From positions 80,841 to 144,840 of the forward strand of contig JAKQEQ010000181.1 of the NCBI GenBank assembly GCA_029556545.1: a DNA stretch of 64,000 bases, given 5' to 3'. The position numbers and the translations under genes were made by a program. Below are positions 28,101-35,883 of the stretch, piece after piece (the first letter of the stretch is position 1; the number at the start of each line of letters is the position of its first letter). The notes beneath the pieces were generated by a model. It did no database searches and was not told the origin of the DNA. It saw nothing but the letters and a program-made list of their open reading frames with translations. This DNA comes from Candidatus Hydrogenedentota bacterium. Lineage in GTDB: Bacteria; Hydrogenedentota; Hydrogenedentia; Hydrogenedentales; JAGMZX01.

Positions 28101-29938
28101 ATGCGGAGGTAGTCCGCGCCGTTCCCGGAGCGATCGGCAATGGCCAGCCAGAACGAGAGCGTGGCGGCGGCGGCTTGGGGCATCGCGATCTCCTGCACGA
28201 GTTCGCCTTCCTCCTGCATGCCGGGGATGCCTCCGAACCAAGCCCAATACGTGCCGGTCCGCGGCGCGCCGTCCGCGCCGCACAGGGCGATGCTGCAGAT
28301 CGGGCTGTCAAAGTTGGTCGAGCTTTCGATCCATTGCGAATTGGGCGTGCCCAGTTCGAATCCGCCGTCCTGCAGCACGTTGCCGGGGCAGGGGTCTTCG
28401 ACCACGGCGATGGCGTCGATGGCGGCCTGCAAATTGATACGCGGCTTGTTCACCGCGGGCGACGCCTTGGGGTCCGAGACGAGCGCGCCTGTGGTCGTCA
28501 GCAGCGTGCGGACCTGGGCGGGCGTGAGGAACGCGCCGGTCTTGGCCTTGGCCGCCTGTTGGAGGCACGCGCTGGCACCGGCCACGTAAGGGGATGCCGC
28601 CGAGGTACCGCCGAACGACTCGTAGAACCCGCTGGTCGTGTAGCCGCCCGTGCCGACGATGTCCGGCGCGTGGCAGGCGTGGCTCGGCGCGAATACATCC
28701 ATGAGGGTCGCGCTGTTCGAGTAGAGCGTGACCTGCCCGGTCAGGGCCGTCTGCGACGCGGCCCCCTGGTCAGGAGGACACTCGGGGGTTGGTGTCGGAT
28801 TCAGGCAGGAGTCCATTGAAATACAGGTGGAGACCGTGTTGAGGTCCGCGTCCCACAGCGCACCCACGGCGATAACGTTGGACAAGCAGGCCGGCAGTGC
28901 GACGGCGTTGCAGAAGCCCTCGTTGCCTGTCGCGGCGACCACGGTGATGCCGGCGTTGATCAGGTTGGCGACCATGGTGCTCCACGACGCGGACGCGCCG
29001 TCGCACGCGCTGAAGAATTGACCCGCGCCCAAGCTCATGTTGGCCACGAGGATAGGATGCGTCGGACTGTCGTTCTTGTGCGTGATGCACCAGTCCAGCG
29101 CGGCCAGGATGTCGTCGTCCCACTGCGCGCCGTCGGCTGTCTGCGCGACTTTGAGCGCGTATATTTTGGCGTTGTACGCGACGCCGCCGATATAGTCGTC
29201 GATATCCGCCAGCGCGCCGGCGGCAATCCCGGCCACGGGGGTTCCGTGCGAAAGGACGCTATTGCTCCCGTTCGGGAAGGGGTCGCTGTCTTCATCGGCA
29301 AAATCATAGCCGCCGATGATCTTGGAATTTGGGAATCCACCGCCGCCCAGTTGCGGATGGGTGTAGTCGAAGGCGGCATCGATGATCGCGATGGCGACGC
29401 CCTGGCCGTTGTACGTGCCGCGCACCGCGGAGGCGTTGATCATCGGGATTCCCTGGCGCAGAAACGGTTCACGCTGTTGCACGGGCTCGATGCTCGCGAC
29501 GTTGTCGTCGGCGAGAAGGGCGGCCAATGCCTCGGCGCTGAGTTCGACGGAAAAGGCGGGAATGTTGTCATACAGACGCCGGATACGATGTTCGGCCCGG
29601 CCAAGCCGCCCGAGCACGACGGACTGTGCGCGCCACACGGCGTCGCGTCGCGCCGCCGCGGCCCCGGCGTTGTCCCAATCCACCTTGCCGGCGTTTGCCT
29701 CCGGTTCTCGCAGGACGACCATGACCCGCGTCAAGGATTCGCCCGCTTTCAAGGGCGCGTATATCAGGTCCGGTTGACGCATGCAGGCGGCGGTGTCGGG
29801 CGTTCCCGTGAAAGCCTCGCCTACGGCAAGATGCCGCCATGACTCGCCGTCGGACTGCGCGACGGCTACGACGGCGCCAGTCGACAAGACCACTGCGAGC
29901 GCCCACGCAATCGCGAAACGCCTCGTCCCTCGTTCCAT
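25118..29938 (-). CDS. Giant S8 subtilisin-like protease with Gly-Glu linker, internal hydrophobic hairpin and three C-terminal repeats
   Basis: A 1606-residue exported protein with a signal peptide (RRFAIAWALAVVLSTGAVVAVAQ). The subtilase triad is visible: Asp187 (IAIIDAAFDYTHP), His231 (LSHGTPVAGIAAG) and Ser446 (GGTSAASPYVAGA). Then come a jelly-roll-like domain, a Gly-Glu linker (about 680-700), a PEGA-like module (AKWRVDGGAWRNSG), a fibronectin-type segment, and a membrane span (NAAILACCAFALLLL) followed by RKRR near residue 1055. A second span beginning at Met1072 looks like a fresh signal peptide. Three tandem repeats of about 150 residues fill the rest. The RBS AGGAGG precedes ATG 29938. 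It may be a natural fusion of two genes. Confidence 0.85.
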   Translation of the reverse strand: MERGTRRFAIAWALAVVLSTGAVVAVAQSDGESWRHLAVGEAFTGTPDTAACMRQPDLIYAPLKAGESLTRVMVVLREPEANAGKVDWDNAGAAAARRDAVWRAQSVVLGRLGRAEHRIRRLYDNIPAFSVELSAEALAALLADDNVASIEPVQQREPFLRQGIPMINASAVRGTYNGQGVAIAIIDAAFDYTHPQLGGGGFPNSKIIGGYDFADEDSDPFPNGSNSVLSHGTPVAGIAAGALADIDDYIGGVAYNAKIYALKVAQTADGAQWDDDILAALDWCITHKNDSPTHPILVANMSLGAGQFFSACDGASASWSTMVANLINAGITVVAATGNEGFCNAVALPACLSNVIAVGALWDADLNTVSTCISMDSCLNPTPTPECPPDQGAASQTALTGQVTLYSNSATLMDVFAPSHACHAPDIVGTGGYTTSGFYESFGGTSAASPYVAGASACLQQAAKAKTGAFLTPAQVRTLLTTTGALVSDPKASPAVNKPRINLQAAIDAIAVVEDPCPGNVLQDGGFELGTPNSQWIESSTNFDSPICSIALCGADGAPRTGTYWAWFGGIPGMQEEGELVQEIAMPQAAAATLSFWLAIADRSGNGADYLRIIIDQTQVFEVRENDMTYGDTYQEVILDVSPFADGQTHTIALLSSTSGTPAGASFFVDDICLTVSGAEGEGEGEGEGEGEGEGEGEGEEDCAATLTQPVAGAGISLPATFAWTTSGVCTGLAIAFATSATPQSVAVSAVTGGSIAIAREDWNQIQTVLGIVEVYYWSIGETVGQQYFAASEWRSFTIPELLVGGIRVTIEPQAARAAGAKWRVDGGAWRNSGDTAAGLSLGPHTVSFLDVEAWTTPADISVDVIGGVTATRTGTYVCAPLAAPSNVNASDGTVAAHVVITWDAVAGTGVQYQVLQGTTEDSAAATDVSGWITDTTFQDTTAAAPDVTTVDPGGCFSKPQTQITFKYYHYWVRARLNSCESDPGGGDRGHRGTAKSSDILAGVDDFTVTGLLVPAGTFATLETRDAPPRQDSRRAAAFGNAAILACCAFALLLLRKRRALLQYGVLWRYVMVCVCFALVLIASNAQEISPAADQSTPLAVARAAVNYVLSGDMNGLLALYHPESENGRSLRRIEEQQRERFELFAEYLGSSMQAVQEALAIEASYGEEVVDGETVKIPVTFKSAKKSDFAHEGVMIMKQAGLPDKPGVAWYLFEDGMNTFVAAAEAASPDLADQLAAMRAELNARLLAMVEQAEERDRALAMASPAECAALFLRHTRGSDIDAAMRLAHPDSVLGKKWRFLQTRDKEDLQDYTQYLARIGQLAFETLELQPDVGEVTETDGVGNVLVAFKSAKQPDLALETILEIRQVASDDPATAGWHVWNGEVVHRLLLRAVESTPELADRLAVLRDNYEARMDEIGVVGPFGSPPAETPERAAALDRNQPTAVAAGWLALLSKGNVAEADKLRHPDSDRARELAALRARAGDDADALEPVLDAAGEVYNAIFEGLDLAWRIPGTTSTVEEETTLAVRLISENVPEIVVDGAVVLRRYAPEGGQAGWYVWDAKVLDALDAAIKKHAPALADKLQALREAVSTAEAALDDEPVS
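27838..27900 (-). repeat. Gly-Glu hexanucleotide tandem repeat in the subtilase gene
   Basis: About ten units of the GGNGAA type on the minus strand encode (GE)n followed by EEDCAATLTQP. It is the same linker type as in the mosaic protein at 8687, using mainly GGAGAA/GGGGAA codons here. Confidence 0.85.
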
Positions 29939-30127
29939 GAAATCGCCTCCTATGTTTCTTGGCGGTGCAACCCGACCGAGCTGCCCCTCGCCTTGCGACA
30001 TGTCACAATCATACCACGCGCGCCCCCGGCGGCGTAACGGCGGAACGCGCCGGAAGAGGCGCTGTATGCGTGCCGGATGGCGCCGCGGCGGCGAAGCCAT
30101 GATTGCCTACGCGCACGAGCGGGTCGA

Positions 30128-30499
30128 TCATAGGCTGAACCGCGTTACGTCCATCTTTGGCCTTCCGAAATTGCGGAGCAGACATGTCCGGAGTCCGGTG
30201 GCTTTGAGATAGTTGAGGCACTGGGCGGTATGCAAGTTATCCAGGACCTTGACGGCTTTGAGTTCGACAAGCAGGGTGTCTTCGACCAGCAAATCCACGA
30301 TGAAATCGCCAACTATCGCGCCATCGTAGCGCACGGTAACGGGGTACTGCTGCTCGACACGGACCCTATTCTTCCGCAGTTCATGAACGGGCGCGTTCTC
30401 ATAGGCCTTTTCGAGAAACCCGGCGCCGAGGGTGTTGGACACCGTTAATGCGCAGCCGATAACGCGTTGCGTCAGTGGATCGTGGTCTTGATGTTCCAT
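30128..30499 (-). CDS. GxxExxY protein
   Basis: A 123-residue protein with the defining GxxExxY motif (GFLEKAYENA) and a PD-(D/E)XK-nuclease-like core: GAIVGDFIVDLLVEDTLLVELKAV carries the Asp and ELK residues expected of this fold. The function is unknown; such genes are common in environmental genomes, usually solitary. The ATG at 30499 is preceded by AAAGGAAG; the longer frame to 30643 runs through a flanking repeat and is not credible. The gene begins less than 100 nt from an inverted repeat (30594-30643). Confidence 0.85.
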   Translation of the reverse strand: MEHQDHDPLTQRVIGCALTVSNTLGAGFLEKAYENAPVHELRKNRVRVEQQYPVTVRYDGAIVGDFIVDLLVEDTLLVELKAVKVLDNLHTAQCLNYLKATGLRTCLLRNFGRPKMDVTRFSL

Positions 30500-30589
30500 G
30501 GCTTCCTTTCCTTTCGGTTCTATGGACGCATGATGCCATGCCGCAGCCGGGCGGCGCAGGGCTGTTGAAAGATAGAGCCATCGATGGAC

Positions 30590-30663
30590 AGCGATGAACA
30601 CCGATGAAATCCGGATGATAAGCAAGAGCATATCGGTGTTCATCCGTGTTCATCGGTGGTTCC
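30590..30663. repeat. Inverted repeat beside the GxxExxY gene
   Basis: ATGAACACCGAT (30594-30605) is repeated inverted as ATCGGTGTTCAT (30632-30643), and a further GTGTTCATCGGTGG follows. From memory, similar ATCGGTGTTCATC tracts flank GxxExxY genes in other genomes; only the repeat itself is visible here. Confidence 0.7.
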
Positions 30664-30747
30664 GGTGCGTCGGTCCACGCGGCCTTGTCTTATCAAGCCA
30701 TTTCGCCGGTTTGGCCGCACGCTTCATCAGCGCTATACTTCTCGCTC

Positions 30748-31359
30748 ATGCGACACCCAAGAAGTGTGCGGCGCAAGCTGCTGCAAATCCTGTACGGTCA
30801 TTACATGAGCGACCCGCTCGATGTGCTGGGTCCGGAGGTGTTTCTCGAAGAGGGAGGCATGACGCGCCAGGAACTGGGCGTAAACATGCACTACCTCGCG
30901 GACCGGGGCTTCGTGGAAATGATGATCGGCTATAACCCGCCGCTTTTCGCGGGGGTCCGCATCCGCCCGGAAGGCATCGACCTTGTCGAGAACCACTTCG
31001 AATTCAATCTGCGGTTTCCGCCGGGCATCGACGAACTCGAAAAAGGACTGGCCGAGATGCCGGTGCTCGTCGAGCGCCTCGTCGAGCAAGCGGATCTCTC
31101 GCCCCTCGATGGCGAACTGCGGCGTCGGCTGCAACGCGATGTTCAGTACCTGCGCGATGAGGTCGCGCGGCCCCTCGCGCTGTGGCGTCCCCACGTTATC
31201 CGCGCGGTTCTTGACTGGATCGCGGAGCCCTTCGAGGACCCGGCGGCCAACCTTCCCGCCCTTCCGCGCCTGAAGGAGGTCCTGCTCGAAGAACTTGCGG
31301 GCCGTGGCGGCGGGGCGGGGAGATCGGACGGATCGGACGGATCGGTCGGATCAGACTGA
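30748..31359 (+). CDS. Hypothetical protein with winged-helix-like N-terminus and repeat-derived tail
   Basis: A 203-residue protein I do not recognise with certainty. The N-terminal part (RRKLLQILYGHYMSDPLDVLG, GGMTRQELGVNMHYLADRGFVEMMIGYNPPLFAGVRIRPEGIDLVE) looks like a winged-helix DNA-binding fold. It is followed by a helical region (LEKGLAEMPVLVERLVEQADL, LQRDVQYLRDEVARPLALW). No signal peptide is seen. The C-terminus GRSDGSDGSVGSD and the stop codon are encoded by a GATCGGACG tandem repeat, so the native end is probably near LEELAGRGG. The RBS is weak. Confidence 0.6.
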   Translation: MRHPRSVRRKLLQILYGHYMSDPLDVLGPEVFLEEGGMTRQELGVNMHYLADRGFVEMMIGYNPPLFAGVRIRPEGIDLVENHFEFNLRFPPGIDELEKGLAEMPVLVERLVEQADLSPLDGELRRRLQRDVQYLRDEVARPLALWRPHVIRAVLDWIAEPFEDPAANLPALPRLKEVLLEELAGRGGGAGRSDGSDGSVGSD

Positions 31360-31372
31360 TCGGACGGATCGG
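31320..31372. repeat. GATCGGACG tandem repeat overlapping a gene end
   Basis: Nine-base units GATCGGACG/GATCGGTCG/GATCAGACT repeat about six times, supplying the SDGSDGS tail and stop of the preceding gene. A related tract lies at 58697-58740 in noncoding DNA. Confidence 0.75.
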
Positions 31373-31452
31373 GTTTGGGGTGACTCGCGGAACTTGGTTC
31401 GACTAACATGAGGCGAAGGCGTGGCAGGGGCGGATTGCTCATGAGGGAAGAA

Positions 31453-31503
31453 CATGGGCAAGATGCCCATGCCACGAGGAAGAGCATGGGCAGGATGCCC
31501 ATG
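31453..31503. repeat. Two tandem copies of the family B palindrome
   Basis: CATGGGCAAGATGCCCATG (31453-31471) and CATGGGCAGGATGCCCATG (31485-31503), both followed by CCACG, sit just upstream of the URO-D-like gene. Confidence 0.9.
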
Positions 31504-31524
31504 CCACGCGGATGGAACTGCACC

Positions 31525-32601
31525 ATGGCATTGACGGAACGCGAGAATTATCTGCGAAACGCCTCATTCCAGCACCCGGAGTACATGCCGGTAAACCTGG
31601 GCATATCGCCGGCGTCGTGGGACCAGTGGCGCGAGTCGATGGAGGAGGTCGTCGTGCGGCATCCGCGGATCTGGCCGGATTTCCGGAAAGGCCAGGTGGA
31701 CTGGGATAACGTGGATTTCGGGCCGGCGTATACGGCGGGACAGCCGTTTCGCGATGCCTGGGGCTGTGTCTGGGAAACGAGCACGAACGGCATCGAGGGG
31801 GTGGTGATCGAGCATCCGCTGGACACGTGGGACAAGTGGGACCAGTGGCGCGCGCCGAACCCGCTCGAAACGGCGGACCGCGGTCCCGTGGACTGGGAGG
31901 CCGCGCGTCGGAACGTGGCGGATCGCCGCGCGAAGGGGCTGCTGAGCGAGGGTGGCCTGCCCCACGGGTTCCTCTTCATGCGGCTGACGTATCTGCGCGG
32001 GTTCGAGAACATGATGGTCGACATGGCCACCGAGGAACCCATGCTCTGGAGGCTGATCGACGCGCTGTACGAACACAACCGCGTGCTCGTCGAGCAAAAC
32101 CTCGCCATAGACGTGGACGTGATCACCCTCGGCGAAGATCTGGGCGCGCAGACGGCCCCGATCATCGGCCCCGAGATGTTTCACAAGTATTGTACGCCGA
32201 CTTATGAAAAGCTGATCCGGCCCTGCCGCGAGAAGGGCCGGCACGTCATGCTCCACAGCGACGGCTATATCATGGATCTCATCGACGAACTGCTCTTCGC
32301 GGGCGTCACCATCCTGAATCCGCAGGACCTGTGCAACGGGATCGACAACTTGCGACGTGAACTCAAGGGCCGGGTGTGCATCCGCCTCGACGTGGACCGG
32401 CAGACCACGGTTCCCTACGGTACGCCGCAGGAAATCCACGAACTCATCGAGGAGGAGGTGCGCACGCTCGGCGCGCCGGAGGGCGGCCTTGAACTCATCG
32501 TGGGCGTCTACCCGCCGACAACGCCGGAGAACGTCCACGCCCTTGCGTGCGCCTTCGAGGAATTCCAGACCTATTGGTTCGACGGCCGCGGCAAGGCGTA
32601 A
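31525..32601 (+). CDS. Uroporphyrinogen decarboxylase-like (URO-D superfamily) protein
   Basis: A 358-residue URO-D-fold protein: FQHPEYMPVNLGISPASW, FRDAWGCVWETS, FLFMRLTYLRGFENMMVDMATE, DVDVITLGEDLGAQTAPIIGPEMFHKYCTPTYEKLIRPCREKGRHVMLHSDGYI and TILNPQDLCNGIDNLRRELKGR. True HemE has a short N-terminal Arg-rich motif that I do not see, so this is more likely one of the URO-D-like proteins related to corrinoid methyltransferases or of unknown role in sugar-degrading genomes. ATG 31525 is chosen because the sequence before it is repeat. It ends 21 nt from the convergent Gfo/Idh gene. Confidence 0.78.
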   Translation: MALTERENYLRNASFQHPEYMPVNLGISPASWDQWRESMEEVVVRHPRIWPDFRKGQVDWDNVDFGPAYTAGQPFRDAWGCVWETSTNGIEGVVIEHPLDTWDKWDQWRAPNPLETADRGPVDWEAARRNVADRRAKGLLSEGGLPHGFLFMRLTYLRGFENMMVDMATEEPMLWRLIDALYEHNRVLVEQNLAIDVDVITLGEDLGAQTAPIIGPEMFHKYCTPTYEKLIRPCREKGRHVMLHSDGYIMDLIDELLFAGVTILNPQDLCNGIDNLRRELKGRVCIRLDVDRQTTVPYGTPQEIHELIEEEVRTLGAPEGGLELIVGVYPPTTPENVHALACAFEEFQTYWFDGRGKA

Positions 32602-32622
32602 GGATGCCGCGCGCGCAGCCGA

Positions 32623-33864
32623 TCAGCAGAGCACTTCCGCGCCGCGTCCCTGGGCGATGAGCGACGTGTAGGTCTTGAGTTCGGCCTGGGTCTTGGCGTC
32701 GGTGAGGTCGATGGTCCGGCGTTGCTCGGCGGCGAGGTAGCCCCCCTGGCACAGTTTGGTTATTTCGAGCCCGTACTCGAAATTGAGGAGGGCGTCCTTG
32801 CCTTGGCGGAACGCGGCCACGGCGTCCTTGATTTCATCGACGTAGCCGTAGAGGTCGGCCTCGTTGTACTGGACAGCAAGCAGGCCGCGGGAGGCGGTGG
32901 ATTTCTCGAGGGCGGTTTCGGCGTCGGCGGCGGCTTCCGCGGCCTCGTCGCCGATGAAGACTTCGAGCGAAGACCGCAGCGTGTTGATCTCGAAGGCGTA
33001 GCCGGGCCCGAGGCCGTCCATGCACAGCCGCAGCCCTTGCTTGTCATACATCCACGAGTTCGTGAACTGCGCCTTGACCAACTGGCCGGACTCGGGGTTC
33101 TTGAAGGTGACGATGCCGGTGCAGAAGTCCTCGGCGGGGACCTTGGCGTAGTCCACGCCCATTTTCTGAAGTAGTTTGGCGCGGTTCGCGGGGACGCCCC
33201 ACTTGAGAAGCGCGGTCTCGGCCTGTACGGCGACCGGTTCAAGGAACGTGACGGGCTTCCCGACGGGGTTGAGGACGTACCAGCTTACAGCGATGCTGTG
33301 GCAGCCCATGTCGGAAAGGACGCCGCCGCCCTGACGGGTCGGGTCCCAGAACCAAGGCTCGTGGGGTCCGGCGTGTTCTTCGGCGCTGCGCGCGAGGGCG
33401 AGCGGTCCCATCGACCGCTGTTGCGGCGCGAGTTGGGTTAATGCGGCGCGAATGGCCTTCATGTGAATCTGGTTCTCGAAATAGGCGGTGGGCAGTTTCG
33501 TGGACTTCGCGAGGCGGACCAGTTCCTCCGCCTCGGCGACGGTGCGTCCCAGGGGCTTCTCGACGATGACGCCCTTCAGCGCCGCGCCGGCCTTTACCGC
33601 GTCCGCGACGGCCTGCATGATCTCGATGCGGGCGAAGTTGGGCGCGAAGATGCACACGGCGTCAACGTGGTCGCAGAGGTCCTTGACGCCCGGGTATACC
33701 GCGCACTCGCCCACGCCGATGCTCTTCGCGAACGCGGAGAGTTCTTCCGAGCCCTTGAGCGCGTAGACGCCGGCGAGTTCGACGTCGCGAACGTACTGCA
33801 TGGCCGTGGCCTGGAATTTCGAGATGAATCCCGCGCCGATGAATCCCAGTTTGAATGTACTCAT
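32623..33864 (-). CDS. Gfo/Idh/MocA family oxidoreductase
   Basis: A 413-residue NAD(P)-dependent oxidoreductase. The Rossmann motif LGFIGAGFISKFQA is at the N-terminus, followed by DAVCIFAPNFARIEIM and the family motif VIVEKPLGRTVAEAEEL with the catalytic-region Lys. The C-terminal alpha/beta domain contains WFWDPTRQGGGVLSDMGCHSIAVSWYVL, with the metal/substrate His. Members oxidise or epimerise sugars and inositols; the substrate is unknown. There is no Tat signal. GAGAGGAG lies upstream of ATG 33864. It is divergent from the sodium symporter at 34196, which could import its substrate. Confidence 0.85.
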   Translation of the reverse strand: MSTFKLGFIGAGFISKFQATAMQYVRDVELAGVYALKGSEELSAFAKSIGVGECAVYPGVKDLCDHVDAVCIFAPNFARIEIMQAVADAVKAGAALKGVIVEKPLGRTVAEAEELVRLAKSTKLPTAYFENQIHMKAIRAALTQLAPQQRSMGPLALARSAEEHAGPHEPWFWDPTRQGGGVLSDMGCHSIAVSWYVLNPVGKPVTFLEPVAVQAETALLKWGVPANRAKLLQKMGVDYAKVPAEDFCTGIVTFKNPESGQLVKAQFTNSWMYDKQGLRLCMDGLGPGYAFEINTLRSSLEVFIGDEAAEAAADAETALEKSTASRGLLAVQYNEADLYGYVDEIKDAVAAFRQGKDALLNFEYGLEITKLCQGGYLAAEQRRTIDLTDAKTQAELKTYTSLIAQGRGAEVLC

Positions 33865-33967
33865 GGGTCAATTCTCCTCTCGGGCGTGACCGCGCGGGCC
33901 GCCCGATGTTCCCCGGACTTCGAGGGCATTATAGGCGAAGGGGGTCGGGGCGGACAATTGTTGGGGA

Positions 33968-33997
33968 GGGTTTAGGGTTTAGGGTTTAGGGTTTGGG
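33968..33997 (+). repeat. Telomere-like GGGTTTA tract, potential G-quadruplex
   Basis: GGG followed by three TTTAGGG units and TTTGGG: five GGG runs separated by 3-4 nt, immediately preceded by GGGGA. The pattern satisfies the usual G-quadruplex rule on the plus strand. Confidence 0.85.
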
Positions 33998-34013
33998 CGC
34001 GTCGAAACGTGGT

Positions 34014-34106
34014 CAATCGGGCATGCCGAGAGGTGCTGTCCCGAAAACCCTTTCGACTCGCCTGGATTCTGCAAGGCGTTGCCGCAATCGGGCATGCCGA
34101 GAGGTG
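34014..34106 (+). repeat. Two perfect 22-bp direct repeats
   Basis: The segment beginning CAATCGGGCATGCCGAGAGG occurs at 34014-34035 and again at 34085-34106. Each copy is followed a few bases later by CGAAAACC. The spacing is 71 nt start to start. Confidence 0.85.
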
Positions 34107-34195
34107 GAAACGCGAAAACCTTGAACCGTCGGCGGCAAGTTGATAGTCTCAGACGCCTTTGGCCGCAGGGTGCGGAAACCATACGGGGAGTAGTC

Positions 34196-35860
34196 ATGGT
34201 TGGATTCACGGTTATTGACTGGGTCATTCTTGTAGTCTATTTTCTCTCGATGGCGGCAATTGGGCCGTTGGTGGCGCACCGGGGGCGATCGACGGAGGGG
34301 TATTTTCTTGGCAACCGGTCGTACCCGGGGTGGCTTATCGGGCTGTCCATGTTTGCTACATCAATTAGTTCTATAACATTTGTAGCCTATCCCGCGGATG
34401 CGTACAAGACGGCCTATATTCGCTTCCTGCCGTGCCTGATGCTGCCGCTCGGGGTGTGGCTCGCGTCCTTGATGTTCCTCCCCTACTATCGCCGTGCGCG
34501 GGTCGTATCGGCCTTCGAGTACCTGGAGGCGCGCTTCGGACCGGGCACGCGCCTGTACGCTTCCTCGATGTTCGTCGTGGGGCAGGTAATCCGCGTGAGT
34601 CTGATCCTGTACCTGGTGGCGGTGCTCGTCCATAAGATGACCAATTTCGATCCGTATCTCTGCATCCTGATCGGCGGCGTGGTGACCTCGTTCTACACGG
34701 TGACCGGCGGGATCGAGGCGGTGATCTGGACGGACTTCATCCAGTCGTTTCTGCTGTGGGCCGGCGGCTTCATCATCCTCTTCGTGATCATTTTCAGCAT
34801 CGACGGCGGCTTCAGCACAATCATCACGGAAGCCTGGAACGACGGAAAATTCATGCTGGGGGACCTGAACACGGCGACGGGCACGCTCGAACCCGCGCCG
34901 TGGGGTTTCTCGCTTACGGAGAAGACGGTGGTGATGATGCTGCTCATCGGGTTGAACGGCTGGCTGACGGAGTACAGCAGCAACCAGAACGTGATTCAGA
35001 AATACTGCGCATCGAAGAACCCGAAAGAGGCGACCCGCGCCATCTGGATATGTTGCCTGTGCAGCGTGCCGACGTGGGGCTTCTTCATGCTGTTGGGCAC
35101 GTGCCTATATGTGTTCTTCAAGTTTCAGGTCCCGCCCGAGCTGCGGGAAGCCTGGCCGCACGTGATCGGCGCGGGTGACCCGGACGCCGTGGCGATGCTG
35201 ACGGGGCCGCAAAAGAGCGAGGGGATTCTCCCCCACTTCGTGGTGCACTACCTTCCGGCGGGCGTGTCGGGGCTCGTGATTGCGGGCGTGCTGGCCGCGG
35301 CGATGTCGTCCCTATCGTCGAGCATCAACGCGGTCTCGGCTGTAAGCATCGTGGATATCTATAAGCGTCGTCTCGTGCCGGGCCGATCCGATCGGCACTA
35401 CGTTATTGTGGCCAAGCTAATTGCGCTGACGTGCTCGGTGCTGATGTTGCTCGGGGCGTTCCTGCTGATGAAGGCGGACAGCAAGACCCTGCAAGACACG
35501 GCGACGAAGATCGGGGCGCTCACCGGCGGCGGGTTGCTCGGTTTATACGTGCTCGGATTCATGACGCGGCGCGGCGACGGGCGCGCAATCGCGACGGGCA
35601 TCATCTGCATGCTCGTGTTCTCGGCGTACATCATGGCTTGCGAGTTAAGCTGGCTGCGTCCCGGCATGTTCACCTACCTGGGTCTTGGCGAGAGTGTGGC
35701 GGAGCGCATCGCCAAGCCGATTGACACGTACTACGCGGGGCTGTTGGGGAATCTGATCATGTTCTTTGTGGGTTACGGGTTGGCGCGTCTGATCGGCAGT
35801 CCCCAACGGGACTTGACGAACTTGACGGTCTGGACGCAAGATGGCGCGCCGGTGGATTAA
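34196..35860 (+). CDS. Sodium:solute symporter (SSS family)
   Basis: A 554-residue symporter with about 13 hydrophobic segments. Family signatures: EGYFLGNRSYPGWLIGLSMFATSISSITFVAYPADAYK, VVSAFEYLEARFGPGTRLYAS, GIEAVIWTDFIQSFLL, TEYSSNQNVIQKYCASKNPKEATRAIW and GLVIAGVLAAAMSSLSSSINAVSAV (sodium-site Ser residues). It imports an organic solute with Na+; the substrate is unknown, but the divergent Gfo/Idh neighbour suggests a sugar, polyol or acid. ATG 34196 has GGGGAG upstream and begins at the first span. A MerR regulator follows 23 nt downstream and may be co-transcribed. Confidence 0.9.
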   Translation: MVGFTVIDWVILVVYFLSMAAIGPLVAHRGRSTEGYFLGNRSYPGWLIGLSMFATSISSITFVAYPADAYKTAYIRFLPCLMLPLGVWLASLMFLPYYRRARVVSAFEYLEARFGPGTRLYASSMFVVGQVIRVSLILYLVAVLVHKMTNFDPYLCILIGGVVTSFYTVTGGIEAVIWTDFIQSFLLWAGGFIILFVIIFSIDGGFSTIITEAWNDGKFMLGDLNTATGTLEPAPWGFSLTEKTVVMMLLIGLNGWLTEYSSNQNVIQKYCASKNPKEATRAIWICCLCSVPTWGFFMLLGTCLYVFFKFQVPPELREAWPHVIGAGDPDAVAMLTGPQKSEGILPHFVVHYLPAGVSGLVIAGVLAAAMSSLSSSINAVSAVSIVDIYKRRLVPGRSDRHYVIVAKLIALTCSVLMLLGAFLLMKADSKTLQDTATKIGALTGGGLLGLYVLGFMTRRGDGRAIATGIICMLVFSAYIMACELSWLRPGMFTYLGLGESVAERIAKPIDTYYAGLLGNLIMFFVGYGLARLIGSPQRDLTNLTVWTQDGAPVD

Positions 35861-35883
35861 GCCCGCGCGATCGAGAGGGCGCG

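Larger units (their letters stand above)
33865..34195. other. Repeat-rich intergenic region between divergent Gfo/Idh and symporter genes
   Basis: About 330 bp with no gene. It contains a telomere-like GGGTTTA tract (33968-33997) and two perfect 22-bp direct repeats (34014-34106). Promoters for both divergent genes must lie here or near; I could not assign boxes. Confidence 0.6.

Noticed and set aside
31408-31524. Upstream extension of the URO-D-like protein
   Set aside because: The extension is the translation of two family B palindromes, with no RBS before it; start at 31525 fits the family N-terminus.
33968-33997. True chromosome telomere
   Set aside because: It is only about four units long and internal, with genes continuing on both sides.
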